Assembly (NCBI GenBank): GCA_934317005.1
Contig: CAKREB010000002.1
Span: 62,001-126,000 of the forward strand
DNA length: 64,000 nt
Direction: 5' to 3'
DNA from: an uncultured Lachnospiraceae bacterium
Lineage (GTDB): Bacteria > Bacillota > Clostridia > Lachnospirales > Lachnospiraceae
Shown one piece after another: positions 53,647-63,143 of this stretch (position 1 is its first letter; every line of letters starts with the position of its first letter). The position numbers were made by a program, and so were the translations under genes. The notes beneath the pieces were generated by a model, which saw nothing but the letters and a program-made list of their open reading frames with translations, was not told the DNA's origin and did no database searches.

Positions 53647-53659
53647 TTATTAAACAGAG

Positions 53660-53688
53660 TTGGTCTGTTTGATATAAAATGGTATAAT
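53660..53688 (+). promoter_or_regulatory. Promoter of serC-serA
   Basis: TTGGTC (53660-53665), a 17-bp spacer and TATAAT (53683-53688) start a ~150-nt leader before serC. The leader encodes a short frame (53747-53848). Confidence 0.65.
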
Positions 53689-53746
53689 GTTTTCTAAAAA
53701 GGGATTACAGATATGTGTGATTTTATTTTTGGGGAGTAAACATTAT

Positions 53747-53848
53747 ATGGAGAAAAATGTGAAATGGGATCTATATTACAGCAATGTGTTTTGTAGTAAT
53801 TCCGTTTATGCAGAATTTATTTTACAGAAGGAGGCACATGTAAAGTGA
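53747..53848 (+). CDS. Short leader ORF overlapping the serC start
   Basis: A 33-codon frame begins at ATG 53747 after GGGGAG and ends TGA at 53846-53848, overlapping the serC GTG at 53845. The peptide MEKNVKWDLYYSNVFCSNSV continues for 13 more residues and has three Ser and one Cys. It could couple translation to serC or be a leader peptide. Chance occurrence cannot be excluded. Confidence 0.35.
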   Translation: MEKNVKWDLYYSNVFCSNSVYAEFILQKEAHVK

Positions 53849-54927
53849 GCAGAGTGTATAATTTTTCAGCCGGTCCGGCGGTATTACCGGAAGAGGTGTT
53901 ACAGGAAGCAGCAGATGAGATGTTAGATTATCAGGGTTCTGGCATGTCGGTTATGGAGATGAGCCATCGTTCCAAAGTATATGACAACATTATCAAAACT
54001 GCAGAAAAAGATTTAAGAGAGTTGATGAATATACCAGATAACTACAAGGTATTATTCTTACAGGGCGGTGCATCGCAGCAGTTTGCCATGATTCCAATGA
54101 ACCTGATGAAAAACAAAGTTGCAGATTATATTGTAACTGGTCAGTGGGCTAAGAAGGCTTGGATGGAAGCTTCCAAGTATGGTAAGGCAAACAAGATCGC
54201 ATCATCCGAAGACAAGACATTTTCTTATATTCCTGATTGCTCCGATTTGCCTATTTCTGAAGACGCAGACTATGTATATATTTGTGAGAACAATACTATT
54301 TATGGTACAAAGTATAAAGAACTTCCAAACACAAAGGGAAAAACTTTGGTAGCAGACGTATCTTCCTGCTTTTTGTCTGAACCTGTAGATGTTACAAAAT
54401 ATGGTGTGATCTATGGTGGAGTTCAGAAAAATATCGGTCCTGCCGGTGTAGTTATCGTTATCATCAGAGAAGATCTTATCACAGAAGATGTTCTTCCGGG
54501 AACACCAACGATGTTACAGTATAAGACACATGCAGATGCGGATTCTTTATATAACACACCACCTGCATATGGTATCTACATTTGTGGCAAGGTATTTAAG
54601 TGGCTCAAGAAGATGGGCGGCTTAGAGGTTATGAAGCAGAGAAACGAAGAGAAAGCTAAGATTTTATATGATTTCTTAGATTCCAGCAAGTTATTCAAGG
54701 GAACTGTTGTACCAAAGGATCGTTCTCTGATGAATGTTCCTTTTGTCACAGGTGACAAGGACATGGATGCGAAGTTTGTAAAAGAAGCAGAAGCAGCAGG
54801 CTTTGTAAACTTAAAGGGACATCGTACCGTTGGTGGTATGAGAGCCAGCATCTACAATGCAATGCCAAAAGAGGGCGTTGAGAAGTTAGTAGAATTTATG
54901 AAGAAATTTGAGGAGGAGAATGCATAA
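53845..54927 (+). CDS. serC: Phosphoserine aminotransferase
   Basis: This 360-residue PLP enzyme converts 3-phosphohydroxypyruvate to phosphoserine. The start VYNFSAGPAVLPEEV, LFLQGGASQQF and the lysine segment GVQKNIGPAGV are the family landmarks. It starts with GTG, with GGAGG 11 bases upstream, an unusual initiation context that may depend on the leader ORF ending over it. serA follows with a 1-nt overlap (TAATG). Confidence 0.95.
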   Translation: MSRVYNFSAGPAVLPEEVLQEAADEMLDYQGSGMSVMEMSHRSKVYDNIIKTAEKDLRELMNIPDNYKVLFLQGGASQQFAMIPMNLMKNKVADYIVTGQWAKKAWMEASKYGKANKIASSEDKTFSYIPDCSDLPISEDADYVYICENNTIYGTKYKELPNTKGKTLVADVSSCFLSEPVDVTKYGVIYGGVQKNIGPAGVVIVIIREDLITEDVLPGTPTMLQYKTHADADSLYNTPPAYGIYICGKVFKWLKKMGGLEVMKQRNEEKAKILYDFLDSSKLFKGTVVPKDRSLMNVPFVTGDKDMDAKFVKEAEAAGFVNLKGHRTVGGMRASIYNAMPKEGVEKLVEFMKKFEEENA

Positions 54928-56090
54928 TGTTTAAATATACATGCTTAAATCCAATCGCTCAGGTAGGTCTTGATGTTTTCACTGATGATTATCAGAAGAT
55001 CGATGAGTTTGCAGATGCAGAGGCTGTCTTAGTTCGTAGTGCGGCAATGCATGATATGGAGCTTTCTGATAACTTGTTAGCAATCGCAAGAGCCGGAGCC
55101 GGTGTAAACAACATTCCTCTGGATAAGTGTGCACAGCAGGGTGTCGTTGTGTTCAACACACCGGGTGCCAATGCAAACGGCGTAAAAGAAATGGTGATCA
55201 GCGGAATGCTTTTAGCAGCCAGAGATATCATCGGTGGTATCAACTGGGTAAAAGAAAATGCTTCTGATGAAAATATCAGCAAGTCTATGGAAAAAGCAAA
55301 GAAAAACTTTGCCGGAAATGAGATCAAGGGCAAAAAGCTCGGTGTAATCGGTTTAGGTGCGATCGGTGTACTGGTTGCCAATGCTGCAAATCGTCTTGGC
55401 ATGAAGGTATATGGTGTTGATCCATTCCTTTCCGTTAAGAATGCATTGACCTTAAATCGTGATATCACAGTATTAAAATCATACGATGAGCTTTATGAAG
55501 AGTGTGATTACATTACCGTTCATGTTCCATACATGGAAGAAACAAAGGGAATGTTAAACAAAGAAGCTTTTGATAAAATGAAAGATGGCGTTGTTGTCTT
55601 AAACTTTGCAAGAGATCTTTTAGTAAATGATGCAGACATGAAGGAAGCTTTAGAGTCCGGTAAGGTGAAAAAGTATGTTACAGATTTCCCAAATCCGGAT
55701 GTTGTAAAGATGCCAAACGTAATCGCAACACCACATTTAGGAGCTTCTACAGAAGAGTCTGAAGATAATTGTGCAGTTATGGCTGCTAATGAGCTTCGTG
55801 AATATCTGGAAAATGGTAATATCGTAAATTCTGTTAATTATCCAAACTGTGATGCCGGTGTCTGCAACACAGCAGGAAGAATTACGGTAGCGCATAAGAA
55901 TATTCCAAAGATGCTTACACAGTTTACAAATGTTATCTCAGCAGAGGGCATCAATATTGATCACATGACCAATAAGAGCCGTGGCGAATATTCTTATTGT
56001 GTATTTGATATCGACTCAGAATCATCAGAAGAGCTTGCTAACAAATTGCGTGAGATCGATGGTGTATTGAAGGTTCGTATTATTAAATAA
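54927..56090 (+). CDS. serA: D-3-phosphoglycerate dehydrogenase with ACT domain
   Basis: This 387-residue enzyme commits 3-phosphoglycerate to serine synthesis. The NAD-binding motif is GVIGLGAIGVLVANAA. Catalytic Arg lies in NFARDLLVND and His in ATPHLGASTEESE. The last ~75 residues form an ACT domain (NMLTQ-like start, GINIDHMTNKSRG) that may sense serine. The intervening domain of long PHGDH forms is absent, giving the short form. It is translationally coupled to serC. Confidence 0.94.
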   Translation: MFKYTCLNPIAQVGLDVFTDDYQKIDEFADAEAVLVRSAAMHDMELSDNLLAIARAGAGVNNIPLDKCAQQGVVVFNTPGANANGVKEMVISGMLLAARDIIGGINWVKENASDENISKSMEKAKKNFAGNEIKGKKLGVIGLGAIGVLVANAANRLGMKVYGVDPFLSVKNALTLNRDITVLKSYDELYEECDYITVHVPYMEETKGMLNKEAFDKMKDGVVVLNFARDLLVNDADMKEALESGKVKKYVTDFPNPDVVKMPNVIATPHLGASTEESEDNCAVMAANELREYLENGNIVNSVNYPNCDAGVCNTAGRITVAHKNIPKMLTQFTNVISAEGINIDHMTNKSRGEYSYCVFDIDSESSEELANKLREIDGVLKVRIIK

Positions 56091-56138
56091 GACTAAAGAT
56101 CATACGAAACAGTGCGTTTGATCAACAGATAGAAAGAG

Positions 56139-56174
56139 AGGATACAAAGCAGATGATTGTATCCTTTTTTTCTT
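56139..56174 (+). terminator. serCA terminator
   Basis: AGGATACA and TGTATCCT form an 8-bp stem with an 11-nt loop and a run of T residues, 50 nt after serA. Confidence 0.8.
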
Positions 56175-56216
56175 AGGATAAATAGAATCCAACAGCAGAG
56201 ATCAGGAGAGGTATCT

Positions 56217-57587
56217 ATGAATGAAAATGAGGCCTTAGAATATATTCAGACGATTCAGACGCGGCTTGGCAGTGACTATTCTCTAAAAGAGGTGACAGAG
56301 CTTTCCAAGCGTTTTGGCAGACCGGATCGCAAGACTCCGGTAATTCATATTGCGGGAACGAACGGGAAAGGTTCAGTAGGGAACTACATTAGCAATATAC
56401 TGGCATGTGCAGGATATACGGTAGGAAGATATGTTTCGCCGACGCTATTTGATTATCGTGAACGGATTCAACGGGTGAGCTTTAAGAATGGAAAGTCAGA
56501 CATTACCTGGATTGCCGCAGATGAGCTTGCAAATGTATTGACACGCATGCAGAAAATATGCAATGATATGATATCCAATGGTTTTTTACAGCCGACAGCA
56601 TTTGAGATAGAAACAGTGATGGCATATGAAATGTTTGCACGCTGGAAAGTGGATGTTGCTGTTGTTGAAACCGGTCTTGGCGGCAGGGTAGATGCAACGA
56701 ATATTGTAGAGCAGCCGGTCATGTGCGTGTTTACGTCGATTAGCAGAGATCATATGCAGATACTGGGAGATACGATTCCGGCAATTGCGGCTGAAAAGTA
56801 TGGAATTATTCAGGAAGGTACTACTGTAGTAAGTAAGTATCAAAAAGAATGTTATCCGTTGCTGCAAAAAATCTGTAAGGAAAAGCATGCAGCACTGGTT
56901 ACGGTGGATGCACAGGATATTATTTCAGGAAAGCAGCAGATCATGCAGACAGACTTTTCTTATAAGGGGAAAGCATACTGTCTTTCTCAGGGAGGAGAAT
57001 ATCAGTTAGAAAATGCAGCGATTGCGATAGAAGCAGTACAGCAGTTAGTACAAATCAAAAGGTTTCATGTTTTGGAAGAGCAGATACAGAAGGCGTTGTA
57101 TGTCAGCCGTTGGAAGGGACGTTTTGATGTGGTCGCTAAACAGCCGTTTGTGATAGCAGATGGAGCACATAACGAAGATGCGGCAAAGAGATTAAAAAAA
57201 TCACTGGAACAATATTTTCCGGAAGAAAAGTTTCTCTTTGTGGTAGGAGCTTTTCGCGATAAGGAATATGAGAAGGTGCTTCAGATCATGCTGCCCTTGG
57301 CAGAGATGGTTGAAACAGTGACGGCGCCCGGACCGAGAGGAGAAGACGCAGAAGTATTAGCCAAAACGGTAGTATCCATACAGGAAGAGTATGGACAAAA
57401 GCAGGGTTTAAAAAGAGCGTCTGTGCACTGTGCACAAACAGTTTCAAATGCTATCAGACATTGCATCGCCTGCGGCAGAGAGGAAAAGATTGTTGTTTTT
57501 GGCTCTTTGTCGATACTTGCCGAGGCATACGATTATTTTCAATGTACGGAAGACAGACAGGAAAAGGTCAATTTGGACACGGAGTGA
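56217..57587 (+). CDS. folC: Folylpolyglutamate synthase / dihydrofolate synthase
   Basis: This 456-residue Mur-ligase-like enzyme adds glutamate to folates. The P-loop reads VIHIAGTNGKGSVGNYI (~40-56). Further motifs are VETGLGGRVDATN, SISRDHMQILGDTIPAIAAEK with the metal-binding His, and VIADGAHNEDAAKR. ATG 56217 follows GGAGAGG. The longer frame begins inside the serCA terminator. folP follows after 30 nt, so the two folate genes share a transcript. Confidence 0.93.
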   Translation: MNENEALEYIQTIQTRLGSDYSLKEVTELSKRFGRPDRKTPVIHIAGTNGKGSVGNYISNILACAGYTVGRYVSPTLFDYRERIQRVSFKNGKSDITWIAADELANVLTRMQKICNDMISNGFLQPTAFEIETVMAYEMFARWKVDVAVVETGLGGRVDATNIVEQPVMCVFTSISRDHMQILGDTIPAIAAEKYGIIQEGTTVVSKYQKECYPLLQKICKEKHAALVTVDAQDIISGKQQIMQTDFSYKGKAYCLSQGGEYQLENAAIAIEAVQQLVQIKRFHVLEEQIQKALYVSRWKGRFDVVAKQPFVIADGAHNEDAAKRLKKSLEQYFPEEKFLFVVGAFRDKEYEKVLQIMLPLAEMVETVTAPGPRGEDAEVLAKTVVSIQEEYGQKQGLKRASVHCAQTVSNAIRHCIACGREEKIVVFGSLSILAEAYDYFQCTEDRQEKVNLDTE

Positions 57588-57616
57588 GCAGAGATTTGGA
57601 AAGGTATGGTAAAACT

Positions 57617-58471
57617 ATGAAAATAGGAAATAAGGAGTTTCTATTTGGACAGGGACATGTTTATGTAATGGGAATTTTGAATGTTACACCGGATTCTTTT
57701 TCGGACGGTGGAAAGTTCAATCGTACAGATGCAGCTCTACGGCATGTGGAGGAGATGATCTGCCAGGGGGCAGATCTGATCGATATCGGCGGAGAGTCAA
57801 CCAGACCCGGTTATACCAAAATTACAATCGAAGAGGAGATTGAGCGACTGACGACTACGATTGAGCAGATTAAAAAACGCTTTGATATACCGGTATCTGT
57901 AGATACTTATAAAGCACCGGTTATGGATGCCGCTTTACAGGCGGGTGGAGATATGGCAAATGATATCTGGGGACTTCGTTATGATGCGCTTTTTGCCGAT
58001 GAAGGAGAACATGCGGTATGGGGAACAGAAACAATGTCGGAAGTTGTTGCCAGACATCAGGTTCCGGTATGTATCATGCACAACCGCAAGGAAGCGGTAT
58101 ATGATGATTTGATAAAGGACATGCTGCAGGATCTAAGGGAAAGCGTTCGAATTGGAGAAGCTGCCGGAATTCGAAAGGAGCAGATGATTCTTGATCCGGG
58201 TGTTGGATTTGGAAAAACATATGAGGATAATCTTTCTGTTTTGGCAAATCTGGATCAGTTCCATGAGCTTAAGCTACCGCTTCTGTTAGCAACATCCAGA
58301 AAATCAGTGATCGGTCTGACATTAGATCTGCCGGTAGATCAAAGAGAAGAAGGAACTTTGGTTACCAGTGTGCTTGCTGCAAAAGAGCATTGGGATATGG
58401 TCAGAGTTCACGATGTCGAAAAGAATGTGCGTGCCATCAGGATGACAGAAAAGATCATGGCATCAAAATAA
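57617..58471 (+). CDS. folP: Dihydropteroate synthase
   Basis: This 284-residue TIM-barrel enzyme joins p-aminobenzoate to the pterin pyrophosphate made by FolK, and is the sulfonamide target. Both signatures are visible: VMGILNVTPDSFSDGGKF and ADLIDIGGESTRPGYTKI. ILDPGVGFGKTYEDN and ATSRKSVIG complete the pterin site. An insertion around FADEGEHAVWGTETMSEV is longer than in E. coli. ATG 57617 is where homology starts. Its ribosome site (AAAGG) is ~12 bases away, so initiation may lean on folC translation. Confidence 0.93.
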   Translation: MKIGNKEFLFGQGHVYVMGILNVTPDSFSDGGKFNRTDAALRHVEEMICQGADLIDIGGESTRPGYTKITIEEEIERLTTTIEQIKKRFDIPVSVDTYKAPVMDAALQAGGDMANDIWGLRYDALFADEGEHAVWGTETMSEVVARHQVPVCIMHNRKEAVYDDLIKDMLQDLRESVRIGEAAGIRKEQMILDPGVGFGKTYEDNLSVLANLDQFHELKLPLLLATSRKSVIGLTLDLPVDQREEGTLVTSVLAAKEHWDMVRVHDVEKNVRAIRMTEKIMASK

Positions 58472-58562
58472 GCTAAGCAGAGGTTAACGGTAGGATTTGT
58501 GTCTTGGCGCACCTGACACAAGTCTGGTATATGCAAAAGCGTGCGCAGAAATGAGGTATGTT

Positions 58563-58946
58563 ATGAAAACATTGTGGAGAGAAAGAAAAAGAATCTGGTG
58601 TGGTTTACCGTGGACATTTACAGTGTATAGTTTTGATGAGGAGCGTTTTTATCTGGAAAGCGGCTTTTTAAATCAAAGACATGATGAGGTACGTCTGTAT
58701 CGTATCCTGGATGTTTCTGTCACACGTTCGTTATTGCAGCGCATCTTTGGTATGGGAACGATTCATGTTAATTCTTCCGACCAGACGCTGGGAGATTTTG
58801 AGATTAAAAACATTAAAAATGTCATGGCAATCAATGAGCAGTTATCGAATCTTGTAGAAATGCAGAGGGATAAAAAGCGTGTACATACACGTGAAATGTT
58901 TGCAACAGGTACCATTGATGAGGAAGAAGAGGATGACGACAAATAA
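58563..58946 (+). CDS. Bacterial PH-domain protein
   Basis: This 127-residue protein has a single bacterial pleckstrin-homology domain (TFTVYSFDEERFYLESGFLN ... EVRLYRILDVSVTRSLLQRI, GTIHVNSSDQTLGDFEIKNI). It has a basic N terminus and an acidic tail (EEEEDDD). Unlike YdbS/YdbT types it has no membrane helices. ATG 58563 has GAGG seven bases upstream. The longer frame from 58497 adds unconserved residues. Function unknown. A foldback repeat begins 7 bp after the stop codon. Confidence 0.75.
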   Translation: MKTLWRERKRIWCGLPWTFTVYSFDEERFYLESGFLNQRHDEVRLYRILDVSVTRSLLQRIFGMGTIHVNSSDQTLGDFEIKNIKNVMAINEQLSNLVEMQRDKKRVHTREMFATGTIDEEEEDDDK

Positions 58947-58953
58947 TTTCAAA

Positions 58954-59120
58954 CTAGTACAGCGAATATTAAGTGATTGGCAGTTTGACTTGCTTATTTT
59001 CCTGATAGCACTACTCCCTAAGCCTCGACGTAGCCACCACTACGCCTGCGTTTGTGAAGTAGCACTCTCAGAAAAATCTTCTGCGCCAAACTATCCAAAA
59101 CTTAATTTTCGCTGTACTAG
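58954..59120. repeat. 167-bp foldback (MITE-like) repeat, copy 2
   Basis: This has the same CTAGTACAGC ... GCTGTACTAG ends, length and internal pairings as 15532-15698, with about six differences. Most differences fall in the left half. It sits between the PH-domain gene and the glycosyltransferase promoter without breaking a gene. Frames within it are spurious. Confidence 0.9.
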
Positions 59121-59159
59121 ACTTAAGAAAAATTTAAGATATTTTAATGATATTATTTA

Positions 59160-59188
59160 TTGTATTTCGTTTATCATCTTTCTATAAT
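59160..59188 (+). promoter_or_regulatory. Promoter of the glycosyltransferase-yfhO operon
   Basis: TTGTAT (59160-59165), a 17-bp spacer and TATAAT (59183-59188) lie just after the foldback repeat and ~50 nt before the start codon. Confidence 0.65.
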
Positions 59189-59239
59189 GTCTATTGGATT
59201 GACGGAAATACTGTCGAATTTAGAGAGGGGATTAGAAAT

Positions 59240-60187
59240 ATGAAAACAATATCAGTCGTAATACCTTGTTATAATGAACAGGAAGTTTTGAAGCTATACA
59301 AGGAAGAAATGGATCGGATCATGGCGCAGATGTCTTATGCAGCGTTTGAACTGATTTTTGTGGATGACGGTTCACAAGACAAGACACTGTCAATCTTAAA
59401 GGAAATGCATCAGGAGGATGCACGGTATCAGTATCTTTCTTTTTCCAGAAACTTTGGAAAAGAATCTGCGATGTATGCAGGTTTTCAGAAAGCAACTGGA
59501 GATTATGTTGTAGTGATGGATGCTGATCTGCAGGATCCGCCATCCTATATTCCGGTCATGTATGAACATTTAGAGCAGGGAGAATATGACTGTGTAGCGA
59601 CAAGGCGTATGGATCGAAAAGGAGAGAAAAAGATTCGTTCGTTTCTTTCCTCTTCCTTTTATAAAGTTGTCAATAAAATTTCGAAGACAAAGATTGTAGA
59701 AGGAGCAAGAGATTTTCGGATGATGAACCGTCAGATGACGGATGCACTTTTGAAAATGGGAGAATATAACCGTTTTTCGAAGGGATTGTTTGCCTGGGTA
59801 GGTTATCGGACAGAGTGGCTTGAGTATCACAATGCTGAGAGAGCTGCAGGAGATACAAAGTGGTCGATGGGAAAATTGTTACGCTATTCTTTAGATGGCA
59901 TATTAGGCTTTTCTACATTGCCGTTATCTCTGGCCTCCTATGGTGGAATCTTTTGCTGTGGCATATCATTTCTTCTGGCTGTCTTTATCGTGATACGGAG
60001 TCTTTTGTGGAATGATCCGGTCAGCGGCTGGCCGTCACTGATGTGTGCAATACTTTTTATCGGGGGAATACAGCTTTGCTGTATTGGTATTCTTGGACAG
60101 TATCTGGCTAGAACATATTCAGAAACAAAGCACAGACCAATTTATCTGTTAAAGGAGACAAGCGATGAAGCAAAAAAAATGTCATGA
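59240..60187 (+). CDS. Membrane GT2 polyprenyl-phosphate glycosyltransferase (CsbB/GtrB-like)
   Basis: This 315-residue protein has a GT-A domain (ISVVIPCYNEQEV, IFVDDGSQDKTL, VVMDADLQDPP with the DxD motif) and two C-terminal membrane helices (~233-290). GtrB/CsbB proteins load a sugar on undecaprenyl phosphate. In Bacillus, CsbB works with YfhO to modify lipoteichoic acid with GlcNAc. Here a YfhO-like gene overlaps its end by 23 nt, supporting the same two-step arrangement. ATG 59240 follows GAGGGG. A flippase of the GtcA type was not seen nearby. Confidence 0.92.
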   Translation: MKTISVVIPCYNEQEVLKLYKEEMDRIMAQMSYAAFELIFVDDGSQDKTLSILKEMHQEDARYQYLSFSRNFGKESAMYAGFQKATGDYVVVMDADLQDPPSYIPVMYEHLEQGEYDCVATRRMDRKGEKKIRSFLSSSFYKVVNKISKTKIVEGARDFRMMNRQMTDALLKMGEYNRFSKGLFAWVGYRTEWLEYHNAERAAGDTKWSMGKLLRYSLDGILGFSTLPLSLASYGGIFCCGISFLLAVFIVIRSLLWNDPVSGWPSLMCAILFIGGIQLCCIGILGQYLARTYSETKHRPIYLLKETSDEAKKMS

Positions 60188-62828
60188 TCATGTGGCAGAG
60201 CAAAAAGAGTACCGGTATCTGTTGGTACTGTTATGCATTCCGATTGTCCTGTTTCTGGTACAGATGGGAAATGGATATGTAGTAGGTTCCCAGACAGACT
60301 GGATTAGTCAGCACAGTGTGTTCCCGGATTATTTTCGAAAGCTGTTTTACCGGACTGGGAACCCTTTTTTGCAGTATGCTGCGGAAATCGGTGGTGGGCA
60401 GAATATTTATCATTTTGCCTACTATGGGTTGTATCATCCCTTACTTTTGTTATCTTTTTTACTGCCGTTTATAAAGATGACAGATTATATACAGCTTATG
60501 ATGTTACTGGTATGGATGGCAGACGGTATACTGTGCTACTTCTGGCTGCGCAGCCGTGTACATGCCCGATATGCGTTTTCGGGCTCGCTTGTACTGGTGC
60601 TTTCCGGTGCAGTGGTGTTTCATACGGCAACACATATTATGTTTGTTGATTATCTGCCATTTCTTCTGATGGCATTTCTGGCATATGATCACTATCAGAG
60701 GACTTCTAAATATGGCATGCTTGTTTTATCTGTCTTTCTTATGATACTAACAAGCTTTTACTTTGCAATCGGAGGACTTGCAGCATTATTTTTTTATATT
60801 GTATGTCATTGGAAAAAGGAACAGCTGCAACCGGGAATGCAGCTCATCAAAACAGTGTGGCATAGCTTTTATCCGCTCGGAATCGCTGTCGGACTGTCAC
60901 TGTTTTATCTGCTGCCGGTGTTCTTTTCGCTGACAGGCGGACGGCAGGAAAAAAGTACGACAGATTTTAAAAGTCTGCTGCTTCCGGATGTATCACTGTT
61001 AAAGTTTTTCTATAGTCCGTATGGCATAGGTTTGAGTGTGCTATCCCTGCTTGCTGTTTGTACACTGCTATTTTGGGACAGAGGAAAGAAGCAGTCATAT
61101 GGGTGTGATAGCAGCACATTGGAAAGACGTCTTTCTATCAGTTTGTTTTTTGTCTGCATTTTTCCGGTTTTTATCTGGCTGTTAAATGGTGGCTTGTATG
61201 TACGAAATAAGGCACTGATACCGTTTTTGCCACTTTTTTGTCTGACTACTGCTGCGTTTATGCAGGAGGTTTCATTGCATTTTCATATTGACAAAAAGCA
61301 AAAGGAATGTGCTGGCAGGAAAAATGATAATGGCAAAATGAAAATCTCACTGCTTTGTGGTTGCACGTTGACAGGAGGTATACTGCTTGCCGGATATCTG
61401 ACCGGTATTTGGGACAAGGATATCCGCATATGTATCATACTGTTAGACTTTTTGATCTGCATAGGTGGAATTTTGGTTACGGTGAAGTGGAAAAAGGAGA
61501 TTTTACCGTATACCCTGATTCTTGTGCTGCTGGTAACAGGTGCGTGGCAGTGGAACGACATGCAGTCAGGTTTGGTGACGCAGAAGTTTTTAAATAACTT
61601 AGAGGATGACGGTATAAAAAAGTGTGTAGAACATGTAGTAAGACAGGATGGAACACAGTATCGGACAGAGGTACGCAGGAAGAATGATTATGACTATCAG
61701 AGAGTCAATGTCAACCGGGTGTGGACTGTCGGGCAGAAGCTTACGACGGAATATGCTTCCGTCAGTCATGTGCTGTATCAGGATTTTCGTAAAGAGCTTG
61801 GAATTTCAAAACCAAGTAGAAACAAGCTGATTTGTGATGCGGTAAATGATCCCATTTTTTTACGAATTATGGGAGTAAAATATCTGGTAGGTGATATGCC
61901 GGTCGCAGGCTATCAGAAAAAGACAGATGAAAACAGAGAAACCTATTATGAAAATGACAGGGTGGCTCCACTGTATTATCTGACAGATCAGGTGATAGCA
62001 GAAAAGCAATACAAAAAGCTATCCTGGGAAGAAAAGAAGCTTTTGCTGTTAGAAAAGGCTGTTGTTAAAACGCAGGCAACATCTGATGTAGAAAACTTAA
62101 AAAGTTTGAAAAGTCTGCAGCAAGTAACAATGTCTGTACCAAATCTGGTACAGGGGAAAAATGTGATAAAAACAAATAAAGATACCATACAGATTCACGC
62201 GCAAACCGGACAGAAGGTGATGATATCTCTGTCACAGACGATTCCAAAGGGCAGCTACCTTTTCTGCTCGTTTCATGTCAAAAATCATAATCCAAAAAGA
62301 GAATTTTCCATTGCCTTTCATGGCGAAAAAAATAAGCTTAGCAGTACAGAGAGTTATTATTATAATGAAAATGAAACATTTCATTATACGAGTCTTATGA
62401 CAGAGGCAACAAATAAGGTGCTTATGGAGTTTGGTGCAGGCGATTATGAGATAGCAGATGTTACATGTCTGTATGGTCAGGAGAATAAAGAGGAAAACTT
62501 ATATCAGATGCCTTTGGAACTAACGCAGACTAAAAACGGAAATGGCATGCAGGGAAAGTACTGTACTGCAAAAGATCAGTGGCTTGTCACGTCGATTCCA
62601 TATGATGACGGTTTTACGATATGGGTTGATGGCAAAAGGATAGAAAAAACATGTGTTAATACTGCGTTTTTAGGGGCACATGTGCCGAAGGGAAAGCATA
62701 CGATCGCAATCAGTTATCAGGCAAAGGGAAGCTTTCCGGGTCTTGCAATGAGCAGTATGGTTCTAATTGGAACTATGCTTGCAGAGCTTATAAAAAGAAG
62801 ACACCGTCTTAAAAAAGCCAAATCGTAA
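60165..62828 (+). CDS. yfhO: YfhO-family GT-C membrane glycosyltransferase
   Basis: This 887-residue protein has about 12-13 membrane helices over residues ~18-470, then a large outside domain (~480-855) and a final helix (LAMSSMVLIGTMLAEL). The first loop holds GSQTDWISQHSVFPDYFRKLFY and YGLYHPLLLL, typical of YfhO. Such GT-C enzymes take the sugar from undecaprenyl phosphate outside the cell and pass it to a surface polymer. Its start lies inside the upstream glycosyltransferase gene, so expression is coupled. Confidence 0.87.
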   Translation: MKQKKCHDHVAEQKEYRYLLVLLCIPIVLFLVQMGNGYVVGSQTDWISQHSVFPDYFRKLFYRTGNPFLQYAAEIGGGQNIYHFAYYGLYHPLLLLSFLLPFIKMTDYIQLMMLLVWMADGILCYFWLRSRVHARYAFSGSLVLVLSGAVVFHTATHIMFVDYLPFLLMAFLAYDHYQRTSKYGMLVLSVFLMILTSFYFAIGGLAALFFYIVCHWKKEQLQPGMQLIKTVWHSFYPLGIAVGLSLFYLLPVFFSLTGGRQEKSTTDFKSLLLPDVSLLKFFYSPYGIGLSVLSLLAVCTLLFWDRGKKQSYGCDSSTLERRLSISLFFVCIFPVFIWLLNGGLYVRNKALIPFLPLFCLTTAAFMQEVSLHFHIDKKQKECAGRKNDNGKMKISLLCGCTLTGGILLAGYLTGIWDKDIRICIILLDFLICIGGILVTVKWKKEILPYTLILVLLVTGAWQWNDMQSGLVTQKFLNNLEDDGIKKCVEHVVRQDGTQYRTEVRRKNDYDYQRVNVNRVWTVGQKLTTEYASVSHVLYQDFRKELGISKPSRNKLICDAVNDPIFLRIMGVKYLVGDMPVAGYQKKTDENRETYYENDRVAPLYYLTDQVIAEKQYKKLSWEEKKLLLLEKAVVKTQATSDVENLKSLKSLQQVTMSVPNLVQGKNVIKTNKDTIQIHAQTGQKVMISLSQTIPKGSYLFCSFHVKNHNPKREFSIAFHGEKNKLSSTESYYYNENETFHYTSLMTEATNKVLMEFGAGDYEIADVTCLYGQENKEENLYQMPLELTQTKNGNGMQGKYCTAKDQWLVTSIPYDDGFTIWVDGKRIEKTCVNTAFLGAHVPKGKHTIAISYQAKGSFPGLAMSSMVLIGTMLAELIKRRHRLKKAKS

Positions 62829-62865
62829 CTTGACTTTTTTAGGATAGTGTGATAAAACTCTAAAA

Positions 62866-63128
62866 GTAAAGCGTTGAGTAGAGATAGTAAGCATTTGGAA
62901 TTCACAGAGAGAAGCCGGTTGGTGCAAGGCTTTGTTGGAAAAGTGCCAAACCAGTCTATGAGTTGCAAGGTGAAAGCAGATGTCTGTAGAAATCTTGTCG
63001 GTATGCCCCCGTTATCGAAGGCAGGATAAGTGGAAGCTTATCGTTAAGAGCAGGCAGTATGCCTGAATTTAGGTGGTAACACGGATTGTAAATTCGCCCT
63101 GAACATTGATTTGTTCAGGGCTTTTAAA
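62866..63128 (+). promoter_or_regulatory. T-box riboswitch controlling proS
   Basis: A ~260-nt leader ends in the T-box core AGGTGGTAACACGG (63071-63084). The antiterminator pairs AATTTA with TAAATT around it, and the competing terminator is GCCCTGAACA/TGTTCAGGGC plus T4 (63096-63125). Stem I carries an AGAGAGAAGCC element near 62905. A likely proline specifier is CCA at 62951-62953, placed with low certainty. A TTGACT promoter precedes it at 62830. Uncharged tRNA-Pro would allow readthrough into proS. Confidence 0.85.
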
Positions 63129-63143
63129 TTATGGAGGTAAAAA

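Noticed and set aside
53647..53844. ilvN/ilvH small subunit after ilvB
   Set aside because: No ACT-type frame of the right size exists between ilvB and serC; only the 33-codon leader ORF is present.
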